DNA of 64,000 nt from Salticus scenicus (lineage: Eukaryota; Arthropoda; Arachnida; Araneae; Salticidae): positions 270,331,830 through 270,395,829 of the forward strand of contig OZ005648.1 of assembly GCA_963930645.1 (NCBI GenBank), given 5' to 3'. The notes beneath the pieces were generated by a model. The model ran no database searches and was not told the origin of the DNA. It saw only the letters and a program-made list of their open reading frames with translations. The translations under genes were made by a program, and so were the position numbers. Shown one piece after another: positions 22,488-33,954 of the stretch. How positions within the stretch are numbered: position 1 is the first letter of the stretch; each line of letters opens with the position of its first letter.

Positions 22488-23439
22488 AAACCAAGATTTT
22501 CAATGGTCGTGCAAATACATTGGTTACATTTGCAAAAATATAAGATATATCACAGATATTCAGCAGTAAATTCAGTTGCAAATGTTAACTATTATGATAA
22601 TTTAGCTGACTGCTAATGGGGACATAAACGTAACTACAGATGTTATCAGCAGGAGGCTGAGGCTGATTTCCTAATTAGTTTAAAAAGGTCCCCTTGGTTG
22701 CTGTCATAATAGTTTAGCAACCAAATCCTCATTAAATTCATTAAGACTTTTGCAGACCATGTTCTTTCTGTTACACCAGAACAGGAAGGTGACACAATAC
22801 CAGTGGCGTATTCTCTGGGTATTCTAGGCATGTGCCGCATACCCACTAAAAACTATCTAAACTTTAAACAGAATTTATTTAAAAATAAATAATTTCAACT
22901 AATTTTGTTAAATACTCGCTTCTTATACGGAAACAGAATACATTATCCATCATTCAGTTTTGCAAAATTATAGTGAAAGGAAATTTCTTTTGTTAAATTA
23001 TTCCTGGATAAATCCGAGTGCTTTTTTTTCTTACTATTGTCGTTGGTACCCTCCGGCTTTGTTTAGGCAACATCTGCTGACCGTATCATCCCAGAGATAC
23101 CGCCACCCTCTTCTCCTGCTGACCAGTTATTGCTTAGGTCATGCTACCTTTGTAAAGCATGCCCTGATATAGGGATTTTTTGCTATTTGAAGGAATATTC
23201 AACGTCCCTCTAATTTTCCCTCGTATAAAGTACAAGGGGAGTTCCGCTGTGTAAACGATTCAAGGCATGCGATCCTTGGAGAGCATATTCTGGAGTTTAG
23301 GTATTTTTACAGCGTTAGGGATTTTGTTACCTTTGGTAGGGATGTTCGCATAGAAAGCTGGTTTCTCCAACTGATTGATAAATTAAAACTTATACTTCAT
23401 TTTACAATGATGTAATAAAAAAACTTTTTTTTAAAGAAA
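22488..23439. other. unassigned DNA between a hAT element and a Helitron
   Basis: At 22804 the sequence CAGTGGCGTATTC looks like a hAT-type terminus without a visible partner. A minus-strand frame at 22646-22846 is open and has a mixed composition (a WLLNYYDSNQGDLFK stretch), but I recognise no family and do not call it a gene. Confidence 0.3.
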
Positions 23440-25208
23440 CTAGGGGGCTCTGCCCCCTGCTCGCTCCGCTCACCAACCCCCAAGGAAGGCTTTCTCTCAC
23501 CCCGACTTGCTTCTCTCATTAACCCCTGCTGGATTCTACCCGACTATTCTCAACTTTGCCTTTCATTGAATTGGAATATTAATAATACATAATACAAGAG
23601 AAAAGTTTAACAATATTATAGAAATCCACCATATTTGGTATCACATTGAAATACACAATATTTAACATTATATCGTTTCTAGTATGTGAAAAATCTGTCT
23701 TAACGTTCGACAGTTTAATAACAATTTGCCATTATTTTGAGAGAAAACATATGTTAGACAGCTAGACACACAAAATAAACAACGATAGCACTAACTGTTT
23801 AGAACAGAGAGAAATTTTTAACATCTAAATGATTTAGCGTTACAGCTTTAGTATACGATCCACTTGTTAAATTTTTGTCACTGTTTAACGATGAATTTTT
23901 CGGGTATTATTGCATGATTAAAGAAATTATGAACTTATTTTTTCTAATGCCTATATTTTTACTATTGAATTTTTTTAGTTAATTTAGGGCAATATGTAAT
24001 ACTCTGCATTTATTTCCAATGTACAGCAAGGTTTAAAATGGTGCTTACAACAGTAAAGATGCAACATTTAAAGTGTATTTTTCCTAGAATATGATTTAGT
24101 AGGATCCGTTGAAAATAAATATCTTATGTGATTATTGCAATTATTTTAAACATTTCATTAGTAGTAGTACGACAGGACAATTTTTTTCAGATAGCAATTT
24201 TGCATTGTCGCCATGAATTTGCCAAGATGCCCGTCAATATCTGATTTTACCATTTCTTAAACTATATTACATACTAAGTTAAATCGGGAAAAAAAAAAAA
24301 AAAAAAAAAAAATCACATTTTTCGAAACCTACTGATAAGTGAAAAATTCATCCTTGATTATATTCTAATAACGAATTGCCGGTTTGGAGTATTCGAGATA
24401 GACCATCACCATTCATAAATTGGATGGGTTTTGAATATTTGTTGACAATTTGAATAAATATTCATGATGGCTCCTGAATACTTGTTGGCGATATCTTCTG
24501 AATAATTATTATTGTTGGCGATATCTACTGGGCTACATCTTCTGGATATGTACTAATTACACCTTGATTTTTTTACATATATATTATATAATATTGAATT
24601 TAGAAAATAAAAAATGCGTGTGGAGAATGAAATATAATGATATTGGATAATTTAATTTATAGAGACATCAATGGTACAGGAAAAACTACTTTAGCCATTT
24701 TCTTTCTAATAATACGGATAATATTTTACCTGGAGATATTTTGTACATTTAGACCAAATAAAAAATGTTCTTCTTTTTTTCTCACTTGAATTAAGTTAAA
24801 AAAAAATATTTAAAATAAAATTGAAAAAAAAAAAAAAAAAATGTGCTAAAGCAATGGTACGGTTTAACCTCTTGGCGAAATTTTAAATTTGGCACCGAAG
24901 TGGCTTAGACTTTTCTCGCAAAAATCTTGACATGCATAACTGAGATAGATAATTTAAGTCATCGTCAAAATAAATGAAAAATTTAAAATCTGCCAGTGAG
25001 GTCCTGTATTATGTGTAACTAAAATATTTTAGCAATGCAGTTACTTCATTCCATTACATGGAAAAATAGACAAAAAAAAAAAAAAAAACTCCTGTTGTAT
25101 TAAATTAAATTCTGTTTTCTGCAAAGTTTTACATCAATGCTTAAAAAACAAAAATAGGTTGCGAATTTTATTATTATTATTATTGCTCTATTTTATAATT
25201 TTTTTCGG

Positions 25209-25574
25209 TACTTACGTATTAACGCCACAGCAGCAGAAGTTGCGCTAATGCGCCAATAAAGAGCAATCTTGTTGTTCGCACACAAGAGACATAGGGGGAC
25301 AGCGAGACATCTTTTGGAATCTTATTTATCAGAGTTCATATGGCGACAGCATCAGGTGAAAGATAATAGAGACAGTTTTGAATCTATGTTAAACTCTATA
25401 TCGCCCCATTTTCCACCGAATCAGATTGACTACTTTGTTTTAAATAAAGTGTTTTGAATTTTGAAAGTGTTTTGATTTTTAATAAAGTGTTTTATTTTAT
25501 GATTTGTCGCAAAAATTTTAGGTGTAGATTGACGGCACTTAATCTGTAGCCGCGGTGGCGTTAATACGTAAGTA
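25209..25574 (+). mobile_element. 366-bp Merlin-like element with 20-bp perfect terminal inverted repeats
   Basis: The left end TACTTACGTATTAACGCCAC is the exact reverse complement of 25555-25574. Between them is the tail of a Merlin/ISXO2-like transposase, so the element is an internal-deletion derivative with both ends kept. I could not see a clear target duplication in the flanks. Confidence 0.75.
25269..25457 (+). pseudogene. Merlin (ISXO2-like DDE) transposase C-terminal remnant
   Basis: The frame reads KRHRGTARHLLESYLSEFIW and continues with a basic, polar stretch and FESMLNSISPHFPP. ISXO2-like/Merlin transposases end with a (S/D)YLxEFxWR motif a short distance after the last catalytic acidic residue, and this matches well. 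Only about 60 residues are left; the catalytic DDE core and DNA-binding part are deleted. It lies between perfect terminal inverted repeats. Confidence 0.65.
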
Positions 25575-25578
25575 TCTT

Positions 25579-25838
25579 TGGAACAACTTCAGTATAACGC
25601 CACAACGATATTTGGCGATTTTTTGTTGGCGATTATGGCTAAATCATAAATCTAAAAATCATAAATGATAAAATCATAATCGAAATCATAAAACATAAAA
25701 TCATGAAGCCAAAATAAACAACATATAGGCTGCCATATTATATCGCAAACAGTCCAGAACTACATCGTTATCGTTCGAAACGGCGCCAAAGAAAAATCGC
25801 CAAATTCAGCTGTAGGGTGATACTGAAGTTATACCAAT
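25579..25838. repeat. inverted repeat (MITE-like) next to the Merlin element
   Basis: AACTTCAGTATAACGCCAC ... TTTGGCGATTTTTT on the left is mirrored by AAAAATCGCCAAATTCAGC ... GATACTGAAGTTATA on the right, arms of about 45 bp around a spacer of about 160 bp. It is non-coding and may be an independent small DNA element. Confidence 0.5.
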
Positions 25839-26455
25839 TTCTGGGCTTAACCTCTAATTCTATACCAATCGTTGTTTAACGTAATAATTATATTCATTAC
25901 TAAATCTTTTTCGCCTAACGTTAAAATAAAAACTAATAATATAAACTAAACTAATAGTATAAACTTAACTAATAATATAAAATAATAATATAAACTAAAT
26001 TAAAAATATAAACTAATTTTCATTTCATTTTTATTAAATTTTTACTCAATATTTTTTAAATATCGGTTATTTTCATGTTTTGCTATTCTAAATAATTTTT
26101 TTCTTCTCTCGAGCATCTCAAAGATGCCAATTTTTCAATTTTTCTTATTCACACCATTGATCTCATTTTAATTTTCCTGAGGAAAGTGACGTCAGAAACA
26201 CAGAAAAAAACGCCATAAAAGAAACTTTTCACTCCGGTGGCAAATAGAGTACCTTTATAAACCCGACGTTTTTAGTTATAACTTCGTTAATTAAAATGAT
26301 AGAAATTTCTAAGCAGCTGAAATGCCTTCCTTGAAGCAGTCGGAATACACTGATACCTCTCATGATGCAGAGCACTTTGCCCTCCGCGAGAAGATGCTGT
26401 CGCAGACAAAAAAAATTGACGCCAGCGACAGTTACTTTTTTTTAATATATAGAGA

Positions 26456-26983
26456 AAAAAAATGAGTTGATTTGAAAATGATGACTAAATTGCAAAGTAA
26501 AATTTTGATAAATTTCCGAAAATTGTTTTATGTGCCAGAAAAAGTTTTTTTTTTCTTCTAATGTATTCTTCACGTGTATCTGTATGTGTTATGAAGGTCA
26601 GGCCGGGTCAGGCTACTGATCGCATATCTACAAAAAATTGGCTGATGCATAGCTTTGATCTTGCAGGTGTAAAAAAAAAATTTTCTTTTCTTTTCTTCTT
26701 TTTTTTTCTTTCGTTTTTTCTTTTCTTTTCTTTTTTAAATTTTTGAATCTAAATTTCTTAAATTAATTATTTTATTTGTTTATTTATTTATTTATTCTGG
26801 AATGTTCCATCAATTTTTCTGCTTTATTTTCTTAAATTTTATCTAATTTGCGTGTTTTTATTTTATCCTTCATTCCTTAATAAAGATAGCTTTTCTGTTT
26901 ATTTTTCATTCTTTCGCATTAAGCCATGTCATTAAATAGTTTTTATATAATGAAATTTTAATACTGCTTCTTCTTCTTCTTCT

Positions 26984-27016
<33 letters not shown>

Positions 27017-27078
27017 GTTACTTTTGAATCAGAAACATGTTCTTAATTTGGTTATATATTTTCCTGAGCGAAACTTTC

Positions 27079-27109
<31 letters not shown>

Positions 27110-27570
27110 TTTTTTTTTTAAATACACATAATAGTTGTTTTCAAAAATAATTGCTTATGTAAAGACGTAATACCTCCTTTTGAAGAGAAACGTTAATTAT
27201 TTTTAATGCGTTGTTTCTATCGAAATCAAATGGTAATACGATAGAAAGAATTAAACTTATTAAATCTTTATTAAAAATTGTAACAATTAACTTCTTGTAT
27301 AAGCACTATCAGAGGTCAGATAAGCACCTACATTCAAGCGCTCCCTGAAGGCGCTGCTACTAGCAATGGAGTCTTCAGTCCAACATAGTGCGGTTGTGGA
27401 AGACACAGCAAAACGCAGCGAGAGCCTGAAGCCAAGTTTTCAGCGATTACAATGGATTTTTTCTTTCCGGTTTTTACCATTCTTTCTGTCTTTCTTTCTT
27501 TTTTTTTTTTTTTTTTTTTTTAGTTTTTATTTCTAAAGTGATAAAAAATTGTTGTAAAATTTTATATAAG
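26456..27570. other. T-rich low-complexity DNA with one G+C-richer patch
   Basis: Long poly(T) and (TTC)n tracts (26969-27013, 27080-27120, 27495-27522). At 27340-27460 a less A+T-rich patch contains an ATG at 27366 opening a frame of about 50 codons (MESSVQHSAVVEDTAKRSES...). It looks more protein-like than its surroundings but runs into poly(T), and I cannot support a gene. Confidence 0.3.
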
Positions 27571-27586
27571 ATTCCAAGAAATTGAA

Positions 27587-27817
27587 GCCCACCAGCGGTC
27601 GAGCGGGTCTGCGCTCAAAGTTGGTAGATGGGAAGTGTCGGGTTCGATCCAAGATCACACTCATCTACCTAGCCATTCGGAGATTTTCGTAGTTTTCTCC
27701 GAAACTCGCGTAAATTTGGGCAAGGACCCCTTATAAAGACCCCCACGGACGGCATTCCACCCATAGGCCTAGGACCAAACTATAGTCAATCGGACTTGAA
27801 TCCTACAATCAACCAAC
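27587..27817 (+). mobile_element. tRNA-derived SINE family A
   Basis: A-box-like CGGTCGAGCGGGTCTGCGCT, B-box GGGTTCGATCC, body ATTTTCGTAGTTTTCTCCGA, and an AATCGGAC/CAACC-type 3' end. Imperfect direct repeats AAGAAATTGA / AAGAAATTTGA lie on either side and may be the target duplication. Confidence 0.8.
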
Positions 27818-28102
27818 AAAGAAATTTGATGAAATGATATCGCCTTGATGAATAGCGTTCTTTCCATAGTTGACTTCAGAGCATGCCCAGATTCAAATGT
27901 CACGCTACGCCACTGCACAATACATTGTTTGAAATTCATGTGGAAAATGACAATTAATACCCTGAGAAACTTTTTCACATATAGATCTCGCCAGTGTCAT
28001 TTAATACCTCAAAGCGGTTTTTTCATACCCACGTACCTACCCTAAAACTGCTTGTTTTGGTACCCTTTATCTGCCTTTACATTTGTGCTAGGTGTTTTTG
28101 AG
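27818..28102. other. unassigned; possible hAT terminus
   Basis: The minus strand at about 27918-27902 reads CAGTGGCGTAGCGTGAC, a hAT-like end with no partner found. Otherwise nothing is visible. Confidence 0.25.
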
Positions 28103-28117
28103 AATCCCAATATAACC

Positions 28118-28473
28118 ATATAATAAATATAAATACCTTAAAATTTTACTTCGTATATGGCAGAAGAGCTTTTTTCGGAAGGGCCCCCCCCCCTTCATCG
28201 GTGCCATCTGCACACCGTGGCTGGCGGTCTTGTGTTTGATGTTCTTCTCTTTTAAGTAGGTGACGCCATATCTCTCCTATCTCAGCCGACTCGTGGTCAT
28301 TGATTGCGTCATTATTTTGATGCGCGATTGTCTGCACACCGTGGCCGCCAGCCACGGTGTGCAGACGGCACCGATGAAGGAGGGGGCCCCCCTTCCGAAA
28401 AGAGCTCTTCTGCCATATACGAAGTAAAATTTTAAGGTATTTATATTTATTATATGTTTATTAACTTCGTTAA
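28118..28473. mobile_element. 356-bp fold-back element with 15-bp direct flanking repeats
   Basis: The left arm (to about 28225) and right arm (from about 28345) are near-perfect inverted repeats of roughly 100 bp, sharing for example CTTCGTATATGGCAGAAGAG. A second small hairpin, CTGCACACCGTGGC around its inverse, lies at about 28330-28363. The 15 bases AATCCCAATATAACC flank it on both sides (28103-28117 and 28474-28488), consistent with a target duplication. No coding content is seen beyond repeat shadows. Confidence 0.65.
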
Positions 28474-29141
28474 AATCCCAATATAACCTTTTTTTCCCCC
28501 TTTCTCTACAAAGCAATACATTTTATTTATCTTTTTTTCTTTTTTTTTTTTTTTTGTATTTTATATATATGATATATGTATTTAATTCTTTTGCTTACTA
28601 TTCAATAACTTTATGCTTATTACACCTTGAGATTCACTTGACTCGCTGATTGAAAAATTTTATCATATATATTTTAAGAAACACACACATACATCTGTAT
28701 ATATATATAAATTACGTGTCACGATGTTTGTCCGCGATAAACTCCTAAACTATGGAACCGATTTTAATGAAATTTTGCACACTGTGTGCAGTTTGGTCCA
28801 GCTTGAGAGATAGGATAGTTTTTATCTCAATTTATTCTCAGAATATTTTTTTTATTGCAATTATTTGTTAATTATAGCCCTTTGTTACAGTTGCTCCAAA
28901 ATATCTGTGAGTTCCATAAGTTTAATTGTTGCCAAAAAAAAAATAAATAAATAAATAAATAAAATAAAAAAATAAATAAAAATAAATACGAGTTCTTTTT
29001 CTTTCGACATAAAAATAAATACATTTAATCAAACGTGAACGTTAAAATATTATAAAAAGTTAAATTATGCATCTCACGAAAATTGACGTCATAATCAATT
29101 TAAAGATTTTATACACATTGATAAAGTGCTAATGTAGTTCT

Positions 29142-29760
29142 ATCATAGATATAGTAATATATATAGGTCTATCATCCCCATGTTATCGTACAAAGATTTT
29201 TGATGCCGAAAAAAAAAAAAAAAGCTTTGGAATCAGCCATTAAGTGGTATTGAAAAAAAAAAAAAAAAAAAAAAAAAAAGAAAGAAAGAAATATGAATTT
29301 GAAGCTGTATCTGGAGTTTTTCATTCACCTTTAGTAAATAAACTATTCATAAATTTTATTTGCTAAAATATTCGTATGTATTCCCGTGTGTATTCACTCG
29401 GGGAAAGACGGACTTATTTTGGTAAAAACGTCGTCTTTTCCCAAGTGAAAAGGAATCAATTTTTCCTCCCCAATGACCACTCTATATATACTATACTATA
29501 TCTATGAGTTCTATACGCAAGCGAAGTGTGACTCACGGACCGTCTGTGCAGCCAAGAAAAAGATTTCCTATGTTAATCGCCCATTGAACTTTTTGTAAAA
29601 AATTATTAAAAATCGAGGAAACTTATTTCCCGATTTTAATCCTTATGTTTGGGTATAGATATGTATTAGCTATCGCGTGCGTTAGATTGAGTTATTTTGC
29701 TGTCAAATTGACAAATTTTAAATTTTAAAACTCTGTCGTCCTTGGCGTTTTTTTTTTTTT
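29142..29760 (+). repeat. dispersed repeat R2, copy 1
   Basis: Contains the block CCTATGTTAATCGCCCATTG followed by AAAAATTATTAAAAATCGAG and a GGGTATAGATATGTATTAG block. These recur at 31978-32170 (plus), 32460-32700 (minus) and 58080-58330 (minus). An upstream block (CTGTATCTGGAGTTTTTCAT) recurs inverted at 31843. The copies are mosaics and the family is not recognised. Confidence 0.55.
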
Positions 29761-30135
29761 TTTTTTGGCAATCGAAAGCGTAACACGAAAATATACATGT
29801 CTAATGTATGTATTGTACGAAATGTAATATGTATTATTCATTGTACGTATGTATGACATGTAATATGTATTGTACGAAATATTATTTCATATTATTCATT
29901 ACTCTTTTAATATAAGTTGTTAAAATAAGGAATTAAGTATTTTTGCCAGATAATTTGGCGATATTCTTTTTTTCGCCAAGGATGACAGAAATGAAATCTA
30001 TTGCGCTGCAACATATTAGTATCTTATATCAGATATTTTATTTCGACATTTGAAAACAAATTTGACTTCAAAGTATGATAGAATATTTATCATTTTCCTT
30101 TTAATTAATATATTAAAATTTAAAAGCATATAAAA

Positions 30136-30179
<44 letters not shown>

Positions 30180-30599
30180 CTTATAATTATAATTATCCTT
30201 ATCTTAATCTGTTTATATTATCTGTTTCCCATCTTTATTAGCTTGAATTTACTATTAAAATTTTAACATACTCAAAACCTTCTCATCACTTCGTTAAAAT
30301 ATACTAAACTTTTCCAAAATCTTTTTCTATTTAAAATGATACATGTATTTACTTTAAATGTCCAATATTTCATAAGATATCCTATTTTAAAGTTTTAAAA
30401 TATTTATCAAATTTACTTATTTTTCTGGTTTAGCCATATTGTTTTCCATTTTATAACTACAGCTGCTGCCATCTTTAAAATATTTAAAATTATAAGGTCG
30501 TTTTATAGTAAAATTATCCATTACAGCATATATTATACGAGTATTTCACTCCTCCATAAAAATTTATTCTAAAATCGTCTGCTTCTTTTATACATTTAT

Positions 30600-31115
30600 T
30601 TTAATCCGCATTTGTAATGATCGATAGATGGCGCTTTTTCAGCTTTTGTTGTTAGTAAATATAATAGCCACGTGTATTTATTATTGTTCTATTTGTGTTA
30701 CTACTTAATTTTTCGTGCTATAATTTCTCCGCCATTACATCATGAAAAATCGATTGCCATTGGAAAAAATATTTAAGTTTATTCAAAGTTCGATCGGAAG
30801 TAGATTTTTAACTGAAGCTGAACAAATATTAGTTTCAAATCATCTGATTAATTCTTTACTTCCATTAGCCGAAGCAACTGAAATTTTAAATTTGTCATTT
30901 GGAAATAAATGGAAGCTTAATTCTTCATCCTTTGGAGTTACACTGTAACACACAACAGCATGTGTTATCTTTTTACCGGATTTATTCATTTTTATTCAAT
31001 AAATATATGTGAAACTAAACATCGGTAAGCAATGGTGTCTCGACGAAAGCCGAAAGCTATTGATGTTAATTGTAATTTCACCTTAGACAACCAGAGGGCA
31101 AGCATTTCATTACAA
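30600..31115 (+). repeat. module shared with 62205-62430 (minus)
   Basis: The start (GTAATGATCGATAGATGGCG, then TTGTTGTTAGTAAATAT and CCACGTGTATTTATTATTG) and end (GTAATTTCACCTTAG, CCAGAGGGCAAGCATTTCAT, TACAATCGCGGATA) of this segment both match the reverse complement of 62205-62430. The two loci differ in the middle, where this copy holds about 290 additional bases with a short ORF. Located inside the Helitron. Confidence 0.6.
30742..30948 (+). CDS. small ORF in the Helitron-borne module, unknown
   Basis: ATG-initiated, 68 residues with a TAA, beginning MKNRLPLEKIFKFIQSSIGS and containing LTEAEQILVSNHLINSLLPL. The composition is balanced and suggests an amphipathic helical peptide, unlike the low-complexity frames nearby. 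It has no recognisable domain, signal peptide or membrane span. It fills the part of the module that is absent from the second locus. It could be a captured exon or a transposon-encoded remnant; expression is not shown. Confidence 0.3.
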   Translation: MKNRLPLEKIFKFIQSSIGSRFLTEAEQILVSNHLINSLLPLAEATEILNLSFGNKWKLNSSSFGVTL

Positions 31116-31589
31116 TCGCGGATAGAATTTTAATAAAAATTAAATTACATATTAGTCTTTTTAGCATTTTAATCCAAAATTGCTTTAGACATATATTTCA
31201 CTCATTCATAAAAATTGATTTTTTAAAATCGTCTGCTTCCTTTATACTTTTATTTTAATAGAATTTTAATATAATTTAATTTATATATTAGTCATTTTAG
31301 CATTTTTATCCTAAGTAGCATTAGAAATAATATATATCACTTCTCCATTAAATTTTATAACACCCTACAATAAAATTAATTTGTGCTTAATATCAACTGT
31401 ACGAAAAATTTTATCAATCGCTTCCAAATTTTGATCTAAGGTTCAAATCTCAATCCTGTGGGTTCTTACACCGGCTACAACATTTTCATCTTTGTTCGTA
31501 AATAATAATTTGACTGTATTAAATAGTTTACTGCAATATAATTCAACTTATAACTTAGTCACAGCAACGCGTGGCCGGGTCTGCTAGTA

Positions 31590-32460
31590 CATATATAGAT
31601 ATATATATGTTATACAGCGAATACATCTGCACAGTTCCATTCTTTTATATTACCTCATCTGTGGCCCTTCAAGTCCCACTCAACAGCGAGAGTGGCCCAC
31701 CAGCAAAAAAGGTTGTGAACCCTTACCATAGATATAGCAATAAGTCATAGATTGATCAGCGAGACTTAAAAAGTTACTTTCCCTGAATAAATTACACACA
31801 GGAACACACACAGTAAATAACATTTAGGAATAATTTATTTCTTAAAGGTGAATGAAACACTCCAGATACAGTTTAAAATTCATTTTTCTTTTTTTCAATA
31901 CTCTCTAATGGCTAATTCCAAAACTTTTTTTCGGCATTAAACATTTTTGCTCGATAACATGGCCATCCGTGGATGCAAGAAAAAGATTTCCTATGTTAAT
32001 CGCCCATTGGATTTTTTATAAAAAATTATTAAAAATCGAGGGAAATTATTTCCTGGTTTTAATCCACATATTTGGGTAGAGATATGTATTAGTTATCGTG
32101 TGCATGCATTAGATTAAGTTGTTTTTGCTGTAAAATTGATAAAATTTGAATTTTAAATTTCAAAACCTAGAAAAAAAAATGGCAAAACTTTGTGAAAAAA
32201 AAAAAAAAAATCGCCAAATTATCTGGTGAACATATTTAATTCCTTAAAAATTTTAAAAACTTTTAAACAGACCAATTAAGTAATTAACAGACCAATATAA
32301 GTAATTAAGTATATTTAATTCCTTTCAAAAATCATGGTTATTTTAACAACTTATATTAAGAGAGTAATGAATAATATGAAACAATATTTTGTACAATACA
32401 TATTACGAAAATATACATCTGGCATATATATATTTTCGTATTACGTTTTTGATCATTACA
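31590..32460. repeat. repeat mosaic including R2 copy 2
   Basis: 31843-31950 is an inverted copy of the 29215-29340 block, and 31978-32170 is a direct copy of 29565-29740. Further on are A-rich tracts and a CGCCAAATTATCTGGTGAAC block, inverted relative to 29940-29960. No gene is seen. Confidence 0.5.
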
Positions 32461-32700
32461 TCCACAAAATGCCAAGAATGACAGAGTTGTGAAATTTAAA
32501 ATTAAAATTTTGTCAATTTGACAGCAAAATAACTCAATCTAACACATACATACGATAACTAACACATATCTATACCCAAATAAGGGAATTAAAATCGGGA
32601 AATAATTTTCCTCAATTTTTAATAATTTTTTACAAAAAATCCAATGGGCAATTAACATAGGAAATCTTTTTCTTGCATCCACTGGCGGTCTATAATGTCA
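32460..32700 (-). repeat. R2 copy 3 (inverted relative to 31978-32170)
   Basis: TAGCACATAT-type and CAAAAAATCCAATGGGCAAT/TAACATAGGAAATC blocks are the reverse complement of the R2 core. With 31978-32170 it forms arms of about 190 bp that could fold back across about 290 bp. Confidence 0.55.
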
Positions 32701-32772
32701 CACTTCACTTGTGTATATCCATGGACGTACACTACGACTAGCGTCTCGCCGCAGCACCGGCTCCCTACAAAA
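32690..32772. repeat. short block shared with 51500-51560 (inverted)
   Basis: CTAGCGTCTCGCCGCAGCAC ... GGCTCCCT matches the reverse complement of AGGGAGCCAGCACTGCGGCG ... ACGCTAGTG in the 51.5 kb region. It has more G+C than its context. Function unknown. Confidence 0.5.
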
Positions 32773-32882
32773 ATGCTAACTGAGCATGCGTACAGACTTG
32801 GATTATTGAAAGTTGTTGGATGCGAGCAAGTTAAACAGAGTTTGGCGAGGCATCACCTTTTTAGCACATTTTCCTAATTTAT

Positions 32883-33760
32883 GTGTATTCCTTTAATACA
32901 AAAATGTTTCAAATGACAAAAACACCCCCCTTTTTTTTAACAGTAACTTTATTTTTAGGAAAATTAATAGATAATTTAAAAAAAATAACTAAAATTAAAA
33001 AAAAAAACTAAATAAACGAAACTGCCATTTCCTTGAAATATCTTCAATACAGATTTAAATTTATTGCTTTTTTTTTTAATCTCTTATTTATTTTATTTAT
33101 TTATTTGCTTAGCATTTAAAATAAAATCTTGGATTACATTACAAATTTAAAATATGTAAAATATTCATTTTTATGTTTAAATAATATACCCAAAATTATT
33201 TTAATTATTATATAAACTTTTCAAATTTGCTAAATATGTTATTTAAATTACTTCTTTTTAAAATTCCTTTAATGCAAAGATGTTTCATATGACAGAAATA
33301 CCCCCCCCCCCTCCTAAATATTTCTTTCCATATTTTATTATAATAACTGCAATTTATGAATTAATAGACTACAAAGAGAATTTTAAAAATAGACCAGGTA
33401 AAATGTTTTATTAAAAAAATAACAACCTCTTTTTTTTCTTTTTTTTTTTTTAAGGAAAGATAAAAGATAATTAAAAGAAAAAAAACTTTAAAAACGAAAC
33501 AGCCATTTTCTTAAAATATCTTCAATACAAATTTAAATTTATTGCATTTCTTTTTTTTTTTTTTTTTTATCTATTAAACAGTTTATTTTATTTTACTTAG
33601 CTTAAGAAAAAGAAAAAAAAAATGGATTACAATAAGAATTTGCAATAGAATTCTTAAATATGTAAAATATTTATTTTTATGTTTAAATAGTAAACAAAAA
33701 TTATTTCATTTAAATTTTAATTATTATTTTACTAATTCCTGCGAAGATTAAAAAAAAAAA
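32883..33760 (+). repeat. 0.5-kb repeat R3, two tandem copies (one partial), plus arm
   Basis: The unit contains GAAACTGCCATTTTCTT-type, ATATCTTCAATACAAATTTA, GGATTACA, CCTTTAATGCAAAGATGTTT and GACTACAAAGAGAATTTTAA blocks, ending ACCAGGTAAAATGTTTTATT. The first unit spans about 32883-33390 and the second, incomplete, 33391-33760. The inverted counterpart lies at 34390-35068. Confidence 0.65.
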
Positions 33761-33954
33761 TATTTTTATGAGAGTTATTTAAGTTAATTAATGTGAAGAA
33801 AATAAGAAAACTTCTCAAATTGTAAAAGCATTCAACAATTATTTCAATTTAATAAAGCATGACTCACCATCAGACCAAAAAAAACAGGCAAATGTGCAAC
33901 ATGAATGCATCAGCACAAGGCAACAATTTTTCTACAGAATCTTCAAAAGTGGGA

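Larger units (their letters stand above)
23440..26455 (-). mobile_element. Helitron-like element, minus orientation, about 3 kb
   Basis: On the minus strand the 3' end is a perfect hairpin, GGGGGCAGAGCCCCC, followed by TAG and a T outside (CTAG ends at 23440), the canonical Helitron terminus. Minus-strand sequence near 26455 begins TCTCTATATATTAAAAA, like Helitron 5' ends. No Rep/helicase protein is visible, so it is non-autonomous. A Merlin-like element and another small inverted repeat lie inside. The 5' boundary is less certain than the 3' boundary. Confidence 0.6.
28694..31587 (+). mobile_element. Helitron-like element, plus orientation, about 2.9 kb
   Basis: Starts TCTGTATATATATATAAATT after an A, and continues with a block (ACGATGTTTGTCCGCGATAA, ACCGATTTTAATGAAATTTT) that I recognise as typical of arthropod Helitron 5' regions. 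It ends GTGGCCGGGTCTGCTAG with T next, i.e. A|TC...CTAG|T. No Rep/helicase frame is seen; it is non-autonomous and has repeats nested in it. The 3' hairpin is weak. Confidence 0.6.

Noticed and set aside
28146..28516. Overlapping minus-strand open frames near 28.2-28.5 kb
   Set aside because: They fall in the arms and loop of the fold-back element and mirror each other; not a gene.
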